Assembly (NCBI GenBank): GCA_964607575.1
Contig: CAZSLS010000003.1
Span: forward strand, 1-64,000
Direction of reading: 5' to 3'
Origin: BS750m-G57 sp964607575
GTDB taxonomy: Bacteria; Planctomycetota; Phycisphaerae; SM23-33
DNA: 64,000 nt
Shown piece by piece: positions 9,498 to 19,600 of the stretch. The notes under the pieces were generated by a model. That model was not told the origin of the DNA and ran no database searches. It saw only the letters and a program-made list of their open reading frames with translations. A program made the translations under genes and the position numbers. How positions within the stretch are numbered: the stretch's first letter is position 1; each line of letters starts with the position of its first letter.

Positions 9498-11585
9498 TTA
9501 CCATGGCTTCTTGTAAGGGCTCTTGGGTTTCTTCTCTCTGCCTTCGCGGAAACCCCTTCCGCCCACGCGAACGGTTGTGGTAGCGGCCGCCTCGGCGGCT
9601 TCCTTCTCGGCGATATGTTTGCGGATGAGTATCTGCTCGATCACGCCGGCGGTTATTGAAGTCATGACGTACAGCGACAGACCGCTTGGGGCGGAGTAGA
9701 AGAAGACGAGCATCATTCCCGGCATCATGTATTTCATCATTTTCTGCTGGGTTTCCTGCTCCGGTGAAGCGGCGGTCGCTGTGGCCGGGTTCATCTTCGT
9801 CTGCAGGAACATCGCGACGGTCAGCAGTAATGGAAGGAGATTGAACGAAGCGCCGATAATCGGGAGCGGTTCGCTGAACGTGTAGAGTGCATCGGGCGCG
9901 GCAAGATCGGTGATCCAGATGGGCAGCAGGCCCGCATGCCGCAGTTCGACCGCCGCGTTAAGCCCGCTGTACAAGGCGATCCAGATCGGCATCTGGAGCA
10001 TCATCGGAAGGCAGCCCAGGATCGGGGTGGCGCCCTGCTCCTTGTACATCTTCATCATCTCTTTGTTGAGCGTTTCCTTGTCGTTGGCGTACTTCTCCTT
10101 GATCTTGGCCATCGCCGGTTGCATTTTCTGCATCTTCATCATCGATATCTGGCCCTTCTTGGTCAGGGGATGAAGCGCCAATCTGACCAGGATCACCAGT
10201 ATGAAGATAGCCAGCCCGTAGTTTCCGAACGCCACGTACGCAAAGAGGTTCAGCAGCCACATCATTCCAAACGTAAGCAAGTCGAACGTGCAATAGCACG
10301 ACCTGAGATTTATCGCCCCGACATAGTTGAGGTCCAGGTATTGCTGTTTGAAGAATTCGTCATCTTCGTTGATGAACATTGCGCGTCTTTTCGGTCCGGC
10401 AAACAGGTCGAATTGTATCGTCTTGCTCGCCTTTGGCGCCAGGCGCCAGGTGGGGATGTCTATCCCCGTGGCGTGCGTCAACGAGTTTCTCTCATCGCCG
10501 ACGCCGTGGTAGGATTCGTAAGCGGGGTGGTAGTAGACCGCCGCGTTGTAGTTGGCGGCTTCGAATCGCCCCTTGACTTCCGGTTTGAGGTAGAACATCG
10601 AGGCAAAGAACTTGTTGCCCTGTCCGATCCAGAGAATCGCGGGGTCCCCGGACTCCCCGGGCTTGCCCGCGGTGGTTCCGACGGTCTTGCGAGGCGGAGG
10701 TGATGCCATCTCCTCTTCGTCCAGATCCGTCTTCTTATCGATCATGATCTCGACTTCGCCGTCTTTCCCGAGCTTTCCCCAAACCGCGAAACGTTCGTCA
10801 GCGCGGCGGGATTCCAGACGCGCTCCGGTCGGTCCGGACTGGTCTACCCTAAGGACGAGCTCGTCCGAAGAGAGGTTCTCCGCCTTCAAAGATACTTCGA
10901 CGGTGTAGTCTTTCTTGTGGACCGTGTAGGTCTTCGTCAACTTGAGGTAGGGGTTGTTTCCGGCCTCGGTCGGGTTCGATCCTCGATACGCCATGCATCG
11001 GAAGTTCACGCTTTGTGTCTCGCCGTCCTTGCTGGTCTGAACTTCTCCCATTCGCCAGCGGTTATGTGTACTCAGCTTGTGCGTTTTCTTTTCGCCATCG
11101 ACTTTGACGTATATGATCGTCGTCAGCGGGAGGTAGCGATTCCCTTTGGCATTGACGTGATTCAGCATCGTATAATGCCCGTCGCTTGCGCCGGGGGTAT
11201 TGATGCGTTTCATGTACGCGTCGGGGTCTTCACCGAACGCCTGTTTGTCCGCGACTGTGGTGAAGTAGTCTGACAATTTGAGCGTGCGGATGGCGGCATG
11301 TTCATTGACGACTTCGACCTGGAACATGTATCCCGTCCGCGGGTCCAGCGAACCGATAGTGGTTTTTATGTTCCCGTCGTGATGTTTAGGTACGTACCAT
11401 TTAAGTTTGGGTTCGGCCGCCCTGCTGCTCGGACCGGTTGTCGCCGCCGGGTCGCCGCCCGGTTGGCTCGACGCTTTTGTCGTTTGGGCGGCGCAAAACT
11501 CCACCGGTCCGCACAACAAGAGCAGGCAGAGGGCCAATACTGCACCGCTCAACGGGATTGGGCAACTTGCTCGTCGCTCGTTCAC
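9498..11585 (-). CDS. yidC: Membrane protein insertase YidC/Oxa1
   Basis: This 695-residue protein inserts and folds inner-membrane proteins, alone or with SecYEG. The GTG start gives a first hydrophobic segment, followed by a large periplasmic domain with low-complexity Thr/Ser early on. The conserved five-helix core runs from about residue 430 and includes VRLALHPLTKK with the conserved membrane arginine, the cytoplasmic coiled loop KMQKMQPAMAKIKEKYAND, and GCLPMMLQMPIWIALY. The C-terminus is basic, ending KSPYKKPW, as needed for ribosome contact. Length and periplasmic domain fit the gram-negative type. GAGGAACATCCCC precedes the GTG. It follows the phosphoesterase gene by 11 bases on the same strand and is probably co-transcribed. 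Confidence 0.95.
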   Translation of the reverse strand: MNERRASCPIPLSGAVLALCLLLLCGPVEFCAAQTTKASSQPGGDPAATTGPSSRAAEPKLKWYVPKHHDGNIKTTIGSLDPRTGYMFQVEVVNEHAAIRTLKLSDYFTTVADKQAFGEDPDAYMKRINTPGASDGHYTMLNHVNAKGNRYLPLTTIIYVKVDGEKKTHKLSTHNRWRMGEVQTSKDGETQSVNFRCMAYRGSNPTEAGNNPYLKLTKTYTVHKKDYTVEVSLKAENLSSDELVLRVDQSGPTGARLESRRADERFAVWGKLGKDGEVEIMIDKKTDLDEEEMASPPPRKTVGTTAGKPGESGDPAILWIGQGNKFFASMFYLKPEVKGRFEAANYNAAVYYHPAYESYHGVGDERNSLTHATGIDIPTWRLAPKASKTIQFDLFAGPKRRAMFINEDDEFFKQQYLDLNYVGAINLRSCYCTFDLLTFGMMWLLNLFAYVAFGNYGLAIFILVILVRLALHPLTKKGQISMMKMQKMQPAMAKIKEKYANDKETLNKEMMKMYKEQGATPILGCLPMMLQMPIWIALYSGLNAAVELRHAGLLPIWITDLAAPDALYTFSEPLPIIGASFNLLPLLLTVAMFLQTKMNPATATAASPEQETQQKMMKYMMPGMMLVFFYSAPSGLSLYVMTSITAGVIEQILIRKHIAEKEAAEAAATTTVRVGGRGFREGREKKPKSPYKKPW

Positions 11586-11596
11586 GGGGATGTTCC

Positions 11597-12370
11597 TCAG
11601 CGTCCTTTCTTAAGCCTGGTGCCCAGGTAGTCGTCGAGTTCGGCAATTGCGTAGACCTTTTCCACCGTTTCGTCGACGTCATACGGTACGCGTACGAACC
11701 GCACGGCGCCGGATTCGACGAGGACGTATCCGGCCCTTGGATCGCTGTCTCTGGGCTGCCCGACCGAACCGACATTGATAATGGCTTTGCGTTTGGGGTC
11801 GACTTCGAAAGCCCATTCGAGTTCTTCGGGGCTGTAGAAATCCGGCGTATCGAGGAATACTCCGGGCACGTGCGTATGCCCGACGAAACAGAGCCTTTCG
11901 ATTCGCTCGAACAGACCGCGAATCTTGTTTGGATTGTTGTAGATATCGTCGGGGAAGATATATTCGTTTACCGGGCGTCTCGGGCTCCCGTGGACCAGTT
12001 CGAGATTGCCCAGATCCAGATCGGAGGCGTCGAACGTTTCCTTCACGGACAGATTGCCCAGGAAATCCCACCTGGCGGCACGTTTGTCCGGATCGCTGCT
12101 GTTTTCCAGAGCCCAGCGGGTCCAGTAGCATGCGGACTCGGCGCCGACATTGAAGTTGCTCGGCTCGTAGGTCACCGCGCAGTCGTGATTGCCCAGGACC
12201 GTCGTGCAGCATCGTTCCATCACCAGATCGATGCACCCGCACGGGTCCGGTCCATATCCCACCACGTCGCCGAGACAGATTACCCGATCGACCTTGCGCT
12301 CGGAGATGTCGTCCAGAACGGCTGTCAGGGCAGCGGTGTTTGAATGAATGTCACTAATAATCGCGATCAT
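11597..12370 (-). CDS. YfcE/MJ0936-type metallophosphoesterase
   Basis: The 257-residue product starts MIAIISDIHSNTAAL, the DxH metal-binding motif of calcineurin-like phosphoesterases, with the ATG at 12370 chosen because that motif defines the family N-terminus. Later motifs are CLGDVVGYGPDP (GDxxGYG), GNHD, and GHTHVPGVF (GHTH), the complete dinuclear metal site. The family includes small cytoplasmic phosphodiesterases and phosphatases; the particular substrate cannot be read from sequence. It lies upstream of yidC with an 11-base gap. It diverges from tsaB, with about 190 bases between the two starts. A longer in-frame reading to 12463 exists but adds a low-complexity, non-conserved N-terminus. 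Confidence 0.85.
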   Translation of the reverse strand: MIAIISDIHSNTAALTAVLDDISERKVDRVICLGDVVGYGPDPCGCIDLVMERCCTTVLGNHDCAVTYEPSNFNVGAESACYWTRWALENSSDPDKRAARWDFLGNLSVKETFDASDLDLGNLELVHGSPRRPVNEYIFPDDIYNNPNKIRGLFERIERLCFVGHTHVPGVFLDTPDFYSPEELEWAFEVDPKRKAIINVGSVGQPRDSDPRAGYVLVESGAVRFVRVPYDVDETVEKVYAIAELDDYLGTRLKKGR

Positions 12371-12561
12371 AAGGCACAGAATCTCACATATCTCGTGAAG
12401 CTCCAGTCCACCCGGCGGGGCTGCAAACCGTAATATGCTACGCGCCGGAGCCCGGGTTGTCAAACCCCATTGCCAACCTTGTTTGACATTCCCGAGGCAT
12501 TTTTGGTCTGCTTATCCCCCTGGTGGTTCCAAGTGAGGCGGCGAGGGGCTAGAATGGCGGT

Positions 12562-13269
12562 ATGATAGAACCACCGGTATCTTTAGCCATCGAGACTTCA
12601 TGCCGCACCGGCGGCGTTGCTCTGGGGCGGGGCGACGAACTCATCGGCGCGATCGACTTTGACGCGTCTAGTCGCCACGCGGTGCAACTGGTCCCGCGGC
12701 TCGCCGAGCTGCTCGAAAGCGTTTCGCTGCGTCCGGCGGACGTTGACGAACTGTACGTTTCATCAGGGCCCGGGAGCTTTACCGGTCTGCGAGTAGGCCT
12801 GACCGTTGCGCGCACGATGGGGCAGATGTTGAGTTCTCTGCGATGTCTTGCCGTCCCGACCCCCCACGCGGTCGCCCTGCGGGCCGCTGAGCTGCCGTGG
12901 GACAACCTTGCAGTCGTGCTCGACGCCCGAGACGCCTGCGTATACGTAAGTACGTTCGCCCGATGCGAGGGGCAGGTCGTTCCGCAAGGGCGCCCCCGCC
13001 TGCTCGAGGTCGCCGAGTTCCTCGCCGATGTTCAGCGTCCGATCACACTGACCGGAGAGGGATTGGCGTATCACGATCTCGCGGGCGAGGGAATATCGAT
13101 AGTCCCCCAAGAGCTTCACTTTCCCACCGCGGGGGCAGTCTGGCGCGCGGGGCGGCAGATGGCCCGAGACGGAGATGGAAAATACACCGATTACAGCAAG
13201 CTGACTCCGATCTACGCCAGAGACCCGGAAGTCTTACGCCTTGAAGATCAATCCAGTCCCCGGTCCTGA
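12562..13269 (+). CDS. tsaB: tRNA threonylcarbamoyladenosine biosynthesis protein TsaB
   Basis: The 235-residue protein belongs to the TsaB branch of the ASKHA/Kae1 fold. It bridges TsaD and TsaE in the complex that makes t6A37 in ANN-decoding tRNAs in the cytoplasm. Diagnostic sequence: LAIETSCRTGGVALG near the N-terminus, followed by SSGPGSFTGLRVGLT, which is the family signature, then LDARDACVYVSTF. Length is normal. The ATG at 12562 is followed by a family-like MIEPPVSLAIETS; no strong ribosome site is visible, only GGCGGT just upstream. tsaD, tsaE and tsaC are not in the window. Confidence 0.92.
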   Translation: MIEPPVSLAIETSCRTGGVALGRGDELIGAIDFDASSRHAVQLVPRLAELLESVSLRPADVDELYVSSGPGSFTGLRVGLTVARTMGQMLSSLRCLAVPTPHAVALRAAELPWDNLAVVLDARDACVYVSTFARCEGQVVPQGRPRLLEVAEFLADVQRPITLTGEGLAYHDLAGEGISIVPQELHFPTAGAVWRAGRQMARDGDGKYTDYSKLTPIYARDPEVLRLEDQSSPRS

Positions 13270-13289
13270 GGCCTATAGTCGATAGCGGA

Positions 13290-13318
13290 TGGCAAGTTCG
13301 GGTTCTTGTCCGTATAAT
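13290..13318 (+). promoter_or_regulatory. Possible promoter for the ACT-domain gene
   Basis: A perfect TATAAT at 13313-13318 lies 17 bases after a weak TGGCAA (13290-13295). It is about 39 bases upstream of the ATG at 13357. Only the -10 box is convincing. Confidence 0.4.
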
Positions 13319-13356
13319 ATAAGTATCAGGCGTACACGTTCAGAAAGGACGCTCAT

Positions 13357-13818
13357 ATGCTGCACATAGAAACACAGTTCTCGGTTTTCCTGGTTAACAA
13401 GCCTGGCGTTCTGGCCGTTGTTGCAGGTGCTCTGGCCAAGGCGAAGGTCAACGTGTCGGCATTGACGCTCATGGACTCAGTCGAGCACGGTGTTTTGCGG
13501 CTTGTCACCGACAATGCGTCCGGCGCCCGCAAAGTACTCGGTAAGAGTCACGATGAATGGGCCGAATCCGACGTGCTGGTTATGGAACTGGACAATAGCC
13601 CCGGCGCGTTTGCCCGCGTGGCGACTATTTTGGCCGATGCGCATATCAATATATCTTATGCGTACTGTACCGGCGGGGCCGCCGGCGGGAAAACCACCGC
13701 CGTGTTCAAAGTTGCGGACATGAAGAAGGCCAAGAAACTGCTGACGCCCCAAGCCAAGAAGAAGAAAAAGGGCGGCGCATCCGTCCGGAAATCTCCCGCC
13801 CGCCGGACCAGGAAGTAA
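13357..13818 (+). CDS. Tandem ACT-domain protein
   Basis: A 153-residue protein made of two ACT modules. The first (about 1-70) is FSVFLVNKPGVLAVVAGALA, then KVNVSALTLMDSVEHGVLRLVTD. The second (about 72-128) is VLVMELDNSPGAFARVATIL, then HINISYAYCTGG. ACT domains bind amino acids or other small ligands at dimer interfaces; free-standing double-ACT proteins are presumed regulators in the cytoplasm. The last 30 residues are lysine/arginine-rich (KKKKKGGASVRK). AAAGGAC sits 7 bases before the start. There is no catalytic domain and no neighbouring biosynthetic operon, so the ligand and target are unknown. Confidence 0.85.
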   Translation: MLHIETQFSVFLVNKPGVLAVVAGALAKAKVNVSALTLMDSVEHGVLRLVTDNASGARKVLGKSHDEWAESDVLVMELDNSPGAFARVATILADAHINISYAYCTGGAAGGKTTAVFKVADMKKAKKLLTPQAKKKKKGGASVRKSPARRTRK

Positions 13819-13849
13819 CGCCCCCGGCGCCCCCGGCGGTCGGCTGCGA

Positions 13850-14743
13850 TCAATCTTCTTCGCGTTTGACGATCAGAGGCACTTTGGGTTGGGGGGCTCC
13901 GACGCACTTGTAACCCACCGCGTCCTGAAGACGCCGGTGCGCCGAGAGACGCACGTGGGGCAGGAGGGCGGTTGTGAGCTTTGCCCCGTTTACCCCGTAT
14001 TTCTGCTGGTGGTCCTCTATCAATCGCTCGCGGAATTGCCACAGCACCGGCGGCAGGAGAATCTGCCTCGCCGCCACGTCAATCACGAAACGCTTGTCGT
14101 CATCTATAAACTCATTGAAACGCTCGTCGATAAGCTTCGCCGCATCGTTGGTATCGAACGGTTTTGTGGGTATCGACGCTCGCGCCGGCGACACGCCCGG
14201 CGCGCCGACTACCGCCTTGAATCCGAATTTGTCGACGATCAGAGAATCCATCAGCGCCAGCGTCATTGACCTTCCGTCTATCGGAAAAGACCTGTTAGCG
14301 AATTCCGCGATCGGTACTCCGTCGTCAGTGATTTGCCATCTGTCGTCTTCGCTTGCTTTTTCCTTGTCGGCTTCGAGGCGCTCGCGGCTGAAGGTCAGCA
14401 TGAGTCTAAGAGACCACGCCGCCCGCGCGTTGTACCAGTAGTTGAGTTTCGAATGCTCGCCGTCGAACAGGTCCGCCCTGGTCTTGGGGCCGGCCACCGC
14501 CATCAGCATTAACTGGCCTTCAAGCATCCTGGCGTTGGCTTTGAGTTTCTCAGGCAGCAGTTTACCGCCCGGGGCGACACCGGCTTTAAGAACCGCCGCC
14601 AAGCCGCTATAATCTACTTTCCCGGCTAGATCGGTCGTGTCGAGTGTGATTGGCTGAAATTCGCTGGTCGGTCTTTTCAAGCGGCATCCGGCGAGCGATA
14701 TTGCGGCTGCAAGAAATGCTACTTTCAAGCGTGTCGTGATCAT
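13850..14743 (-). CDS. DUF547-type lipoprotein
   Basis: This 297-residue protein has a clear lipoprotein signal, FLAAAISLAGC, with the lipid-accepting cysteine near residue 20. The body fits the DUF547 family: VDYSGLAAVLKAG near the start, then SKLNYWYNARAAWSLRLML, the usual Y-W-x-N-A-Y-N-A region. DUF547 relates to a papain-like/transglutaminase-type fold, but the function is not established and I cannot point to a complete catalytic triad. It is divergent from the AsmA-like gene, with a 53-base shared upstream region, and faces the ACT gene tail-to-tail with 31 bases between them. Confidence 0.7.
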   Translation of the reverse strand: MITTRLKVAFLAAAISLAGCRLKRPTSEFQPITLDTTDLAGKVDYSGLAAVLKAGVAPGGKLLPEKLKANARMLEGQLMLMAVAGPKTRADLFDGEHSKLNYWYNARAAWSLRLMLTFSRERLEADKEKASEDDRWQITDDGVPIAEFANRSFPIDGRSMTLALMDSLIVDKFGFKAVVGAPGVSPARASIPTKPFDTNDAAKLIDERFNEFIDDDKRFVIDVAARQILLPPVLWQFRERLIEDHQQKYGVNGAKLTTALLPHVRLSAHRRLQDAVGYKCVGAPQPKVPLIVKREED

Positions 14744-14796
14744 GGTACTGATTGTAGGGCTTTGATCCGAGGCGACAAGCGTCTTGTGGATGTTTC

Positions 14797-16593
14797 ATGA
14801 GCGACGAGAAGAAGAGAAACTGGTTCGTACGGATTGTGCGGGTGGTGGTCTGCCTGTGCCTGCTGGGTGTGATCGGGGTCTGGGTCGTCAAGATATGGAT
14901 CCTGCCTTCCCTCGTTCGCCGCGAGGCGAGTTCTTATCTCGACGACGTGTGGGTCGGGACGATCGAGATCGAGGACGTGGACGTCAACATATTCGGACCA
15001 TCTCACGTTCGGGGCGTTACGGTTTGCGATAATCTCAACAGGACATGGGTGAGCGTCCCGGAGGTCCGCATCGACGTGGCGTGGGACGGATTTGTCCCGC
15101 GACTCCGGGCCGTCAGGATCGGCGTCGTTAACCTATCGCCGCAATTCGTCGACGGTCAGTGTACCGTTCCGCTCAAGCTGGGCGAGTCCTCGGATGATCC
15201 GGACGACATCGTGAGGATCATCAATGACCTCAAGGAAATCGAAATAACCGTCGGTATTGTTACGCTGTGCACGGTCAGCGATGTTTCCACCGAGGATCGG
15301 ACGATGGATGGAGTTGTCCTTCCCCCCGCATTTGCCCAGGCGATCTCGCAGGCGAACATCATCTTCCCGGACATCGGGTGGAAAGGTGGAAAGTTGAGCA
15401 TCGACAGGGCACTCGGCGAGATCGGCGACGATCCCGTTTCGGTGCAGTTTAGCGGGGGCCTCCAGGACGATCGGTCGATAGAGTTCCGCGGTGAGGGTCT
15501 CCTGCTGGCGCCGGAAGAGGTCGTCAGCGGGGCGTTCGAGGTCCGCCTCAAGCCTGGAGGTATGGGGCATTTTCAGGTGAGTCTGGTCGGGCAGGTCCAC
15601 GCCGGTCTCCGCGGCGAAATCCAGGGTTATCGTGTCACCAAGGTGACACTGGACGTTCTGGCTTCAAATATTCAACCGGACAAGTTCGAATGGTTGATCG
15701 GTCCTGACGAGACGGTATGGCTTGCCCTGGAAAGTTCAAAGGTTGTAGCCCGCATCGAGGCAACCTGCACGCCTAACGGGGCTTTCGACGCTGCGGGCCG
15801 GATCGATCTGTCCGGACCGATCGGCGAGACCCACGCGATAGTCAAAGGGCAATACGCTCCCGATGGCGCCGCCCAAGGTAGCGCAAAGATTACAGGCACG
15901 CTATGCGGCGGGAATCTGCAGGCCGATGTTAAAGCAGTGCTTCACCCTGATCTCCCCGTGCAACTGACGATCGAAGCATCCGCCGAGAAGGTCAGCATGG
16001 CGGATCTTACGCGGATACTTGCCGCCGACAAGGTCATGACAGAGGGGATCGGCGGGGGTGTGATCCGCATGACAATGTCCGGGTCGGACCTCGCGAGCAT
16101 GAGCGGTAGGGGCGCCTTCTTCCTGGACGATGCGGACCTCTGGCAGGTACCGCTTTTCTCGGCGCTGTTCAAGCACATGAACCTGAAGCTCGACAAGGCC
16201 GATATCGAGAGCAGTTTCGACCTTGAAGGAACCACCGCCACGATTATAACCGGTCAACTCGCTACGATGCTGTGGGCCGCAGAATTCGAAAAGGGCGGGA
16301 CCGTTGACATCGACAGCGGGAAGATCGACATGTACGTGTTGTTCCTCCCCGTGAAACAGGCTGGATTACTGCTGAATCTCGTCAAGGCGATTAATCCTCT
16401 GCGGCTGGTCGCCAAGGAGGTGTTCCGCCTGCACGTGACCGGTACGAAGGCCGATCCCACGATTACCCCCGTACCGTTCAGCGATCTGACCAAACTTCCG
16501 CTCGGGGCGCTGGGCCTGCTGAAGAGCGTAACGACCAGCGGAGGGCAGCTCGGCGGCGACATATTCAAAGCCGTTCTCGGCGGCGGCGGGTAA
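14797..16593 (+). CDS. AsmA/TamB-like membrane-anchored protein
   Basis: The 598-residue protein has a short basic cytoplasmic head (MSDEKKRNWFVRIVR), one membrane helix (about 14-36), then a large periplasmic part. This contains beta-rich repeats such as VRIDVAWDGFVPRLRAVRIG and ends with a region similar to the AsmA C-terminal domain: GAFFLDDADLWQVPLFSALF, then IDSGKIDMYVLFLPVKQ and LRLVAKEVFRLHVTGT. AsmA-like/DUF3971 proteins form long hydrophobic grooves and are thought to move or organise lipids between membranes. The start is supported by the immediate TM signal; no strong ribosome site is seen. It is probably monocistronic. Confidence 0.65.
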   Translation: MSDEKKRNWFVRIVRVVVCLCLLGVIGVWVVKIWILPSLVRREASSYLDDVWVGTIEIEDVDVNIFGPSHVRGVTVCDNLNRTWVSVPEVRIDVAWDGFVPRLRAVRIGVVNLSPQFVDGQCTVPLKLGESSDDPDDIVRIINDLKEIEITVGIVTLCTVSDVSTEDRTMDGVVLPPAFAQAISQANIIFPDIGWKGGKLSIDRALGEIGDDPVSVQFSGGLQDDRSIEFRGEGLLLAPEEVVSGAFEVRLKPGGMGHFQVSLVGQVHAGLRGEIQGYRVTKVTLDVLASNIQPDKFEWLIGPDETVWLALESSKVVARIEATCTPNGAFDAAGRIDLSGPIGETHAIVKGQYAPDGAAQGSAKITGTLCGGNLQADVKAVLHPDLPVQLTIEASAEKVSMADLTRILAADKVMTEGIGGGVIRMTMSGSDLASMSGRGAFFLDDADLWQVPLFSALFKHMNLKLDKADIESSFDLEGTTATIITGQLATMLWAAEFEKGGTVDIDSGKIDMYVLFLPVKQAGLLLNLVKAINPLRLVAKEVFRLHVTGTKADPTITPVPFSDLTKLPLGALGLLKSVTTSGGQLGGDIFKAVLGGGG

Positions 16594-16681
16594 CGCCCCC
16601 GACCACCCGGACTTGAAGCCGCCTGCCCATATGGCGATAATAATGGTCTGCATGCCCGACTTACCCAAACAGGAGAGTTTC

Positions 16682-19600
16682 ATGCGAATATCGTTTTTGC
16701 GGATGCTGCCGGGGGCGGTGTTGTTGGTTCAATCGATCGGTGTGTCTCTGGGCGCCGATGCGAAACCCGCCGACTACCAGAAGGCTGTTCGTAGCACCAA
16801 GTCGCTGATCAGCTACTACACCTTCGACGCCGGAGACGCCGCCGACAGCGTGGCGAAGAATCACGGTAAGGTTGTGGGCAAGGGCGTGAAGTTCGACGCG
16901 GGCGTGGCGGGCAAGGCGATCAATTTCACCGCCAAGACCGCGCTGGTCGAGTTCGGGTACGTTCCGGAGTTTGCGTTTAAGGACGGGTCGGGCACGATCG
17001 AGGTGCTGCTGAATCACAGCGGAGCCAAAGGCGGGAGCAACTACGTTTTCGCACAGCGGAGCGGGTGGGCGAAAAACTCGATGCGCTACGGCTTCTGCCT
17101 GACGCAGATGAAACAGATGGATATCGTCTCACGCGGTTCGAATCCGAACTTCGCCAGGGTGCCCCTGATTGTGGCGCAAAGGCAGTGGCATCATCTGGCG
17201 GTGGTTTACGACGGCGGCAAGCTCGCCAGGGCGTATCTGGATGGAAACAGGCTGTCGATCAGAGGGAAGGCGCAGCTCGTGGCAGCCGCTGACAAGCACA
17301 CGTTTCACCTCGGCGCACCTAACGCCAAACCGGACTGGGAATGCTGGTCGGGCAAGTTCGACGAACTGGCGATATACGGCGACGCGATCGACGAGAAAAC
17401 GATCGTTCAGCACGCCAAACTGGCCGGCTGCGTGAGGAAACTGCCCACCGACCCGGCCGCTGCGCAGGCGTTCAAGTCAACGGTTAACTTCGACGATTAC
17501 CCGCTGCTTACCGCCCAGCCGATCGTGTTTGTTACGCGCCGCCAGTATTCCAGCCACTACCACGCAATCGACACTCTGTTCCACACCGGCGAGTTGAACT
17601 GGGATCGCAAGCGGATGCACGCAGACGGCTTTTCACCCGGCGGGGCGCTGAAGACGATCGACTTCAAGACCGGAAAGGTCACCACACTGCTGGAAACTCG
17701 CGAGGGGCTCATTCGCGATCCGGACGTGCATTTCGACGCAAAGCGAATCGTTTTCGCCATGCGTCGCAACAAGGCCGAAGACTATCACATCTGGGAGATC
17801 GGCGTCGACGGAAAGGGCCTCAAGCAGCTTACCTCGCTTAAGGGCGTAAGCGATTTCGACCCGATATACCTCGGCGACGATTCGATCGTGTTCGCCTCGA
17901 CCCGCGACCCGAAATACAACATGTGCTCGCGCGACCATGCAGCCAATCTTCACCGCATGAACGCAGACGGTTCAAACATTCTCCGCATTACGCGCAATAC
18001 GCTGTTCGACAATCACCCGGCTTTGCTGCCCGACGGGCGGATACTCTACGCGCGATGGGAATACGTCGATCGCAACTTCGGCGACGCTCACAGCGTGTGG
18101 GTGGTAAATCCCGACGGTACTAATCAGGCGATCTACTGGGGCAACAACACCGCCTCGCCGGGCGCGGTTTTCAACCAGCACATCATCCCGGGTACAAAGC
18201 AGATGCTCTGCATCCTCGGACCGCACCACGACAAGCTTCGCGGCGCGATGGCGATTATCGACCGCCGCCTCGGAATGGACGGGAAGAAGCCGGTCGTCCG
18301 CACCTGGCCCGCGGGCGCCATCAATATAATACGCGCAGGCGGGCGGTTCGATTGCGATTCGTTCGCCCGTTTCCGCACCAAGTACGAAGATCCCTGGGCG
18401 CTCGGCGATAAGCAGTTCCTCTGCTCGCGAACGTTCGGTAAGGGCGATCAGACGGGGCTGTTCCTGATCGATTTGAAGGGTAATGAACTCATGCTGCACA
18501 CAGAAGGCGGCGGTTGCTACGATCCGATGCCGATCAAGCGGCGCCTGCGCCCGCCGGTCAAGCCCGATCATCGCAATTTCAAGGGCTTGCCCGGGCTCGT
18601 CCACCTCCAGAACGTCTACCGCGGAACGCACATGGAAGGCGTCAAGCCCGGGTCGATCAAGTATCTGCGCATAATAGAATCGCCGCCGAAGAAGACCTGG
18701 TCGGGCGGTTCGTGGAACGGGCAGGGATACCAGGCGCCGGGGATGAACTGGCACGATTTCACCGCAAAGAAGATACTCGGTGACGTTCCGATCGAGAAAG
18801 ACGGGTCTGCGTACTTCGAAGTGCCCTCCGACACGTTCATCTTCTTCCAGGCCCTCGATGCAAACAAGATGATGGTCCAGTCGATGCGGTCGGGCACGGT
18901 CGTCCAGTCCGGCGAGACCCAAAGCTGCATCGGCTGTCATGAAGACCGCCTCAAGACCGACCCGGCGGCCGCCGCGGGCGCCACCGTCGCCGGTAAGCGC
19001 AAGCCCAGCAAGCTCACCGGTTGGTACGGTCCGGCAAGACATTTCAGCTACATGCGCGAGGTTCAGCCCGTGTTCGACAAGCACTGCCTCAAGTGTCACG
19101 ATTTCGGCAAGAAGGCATCCAAGAAGCTCGTCCTCGCCGGCGACCGCAACCCGTACTTCAACGCATCGTACATCGACCTGTGGATCTGGCGGCGGAGGCT
19201 GGTGAAGCTCGTCGGCGGCGGACCGGCCGAAGTGCAGCAGGCGTTTTCCTGGGGGTCGCATCCCTCGAAGCTCTCACAGGTCCTCCGCAACAAGCCCAAG
19301 CAGCACAAGGACCTCAAGCTCAGCGCCGAAGACATGGATCGCATCAACACCTGGCTCGACCTCAACGGGCCGTACTACCCCGACTACACGTGCGCCTACC
19401 CCAACAGCCAGTCCGGTCGCTCGCCGATACCCGCCGGCGAGTTGCACAAGCTCTGCCGCCTGACCGCCCTGAACTATGGTGCGCTGAGATCCAACGGCCG
19501 CGGCGAGCGGGCCCAGATATCGTTCGAACGCCCCGAACTGAGCCCATGCCTGGCTCGCATAAAGGGCGGCAAGACCGCGCCTGCGTACAAACAGGCCCTG

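Noticed and set aside
12371..12463. Longer N-terminus for the phosphoesterase
   Set aside because: The extra 31 residues are not family-like and the metal motif normally begins at the protein start.
17972..19261. Minus-strand open frame of about 429 codons opposite the LamG/HzsA-like gene
   Set aside because: Shadow of a gene with clear CxxCH and PD40 motifs; Arg/Ala-rich with no recognisable fold.
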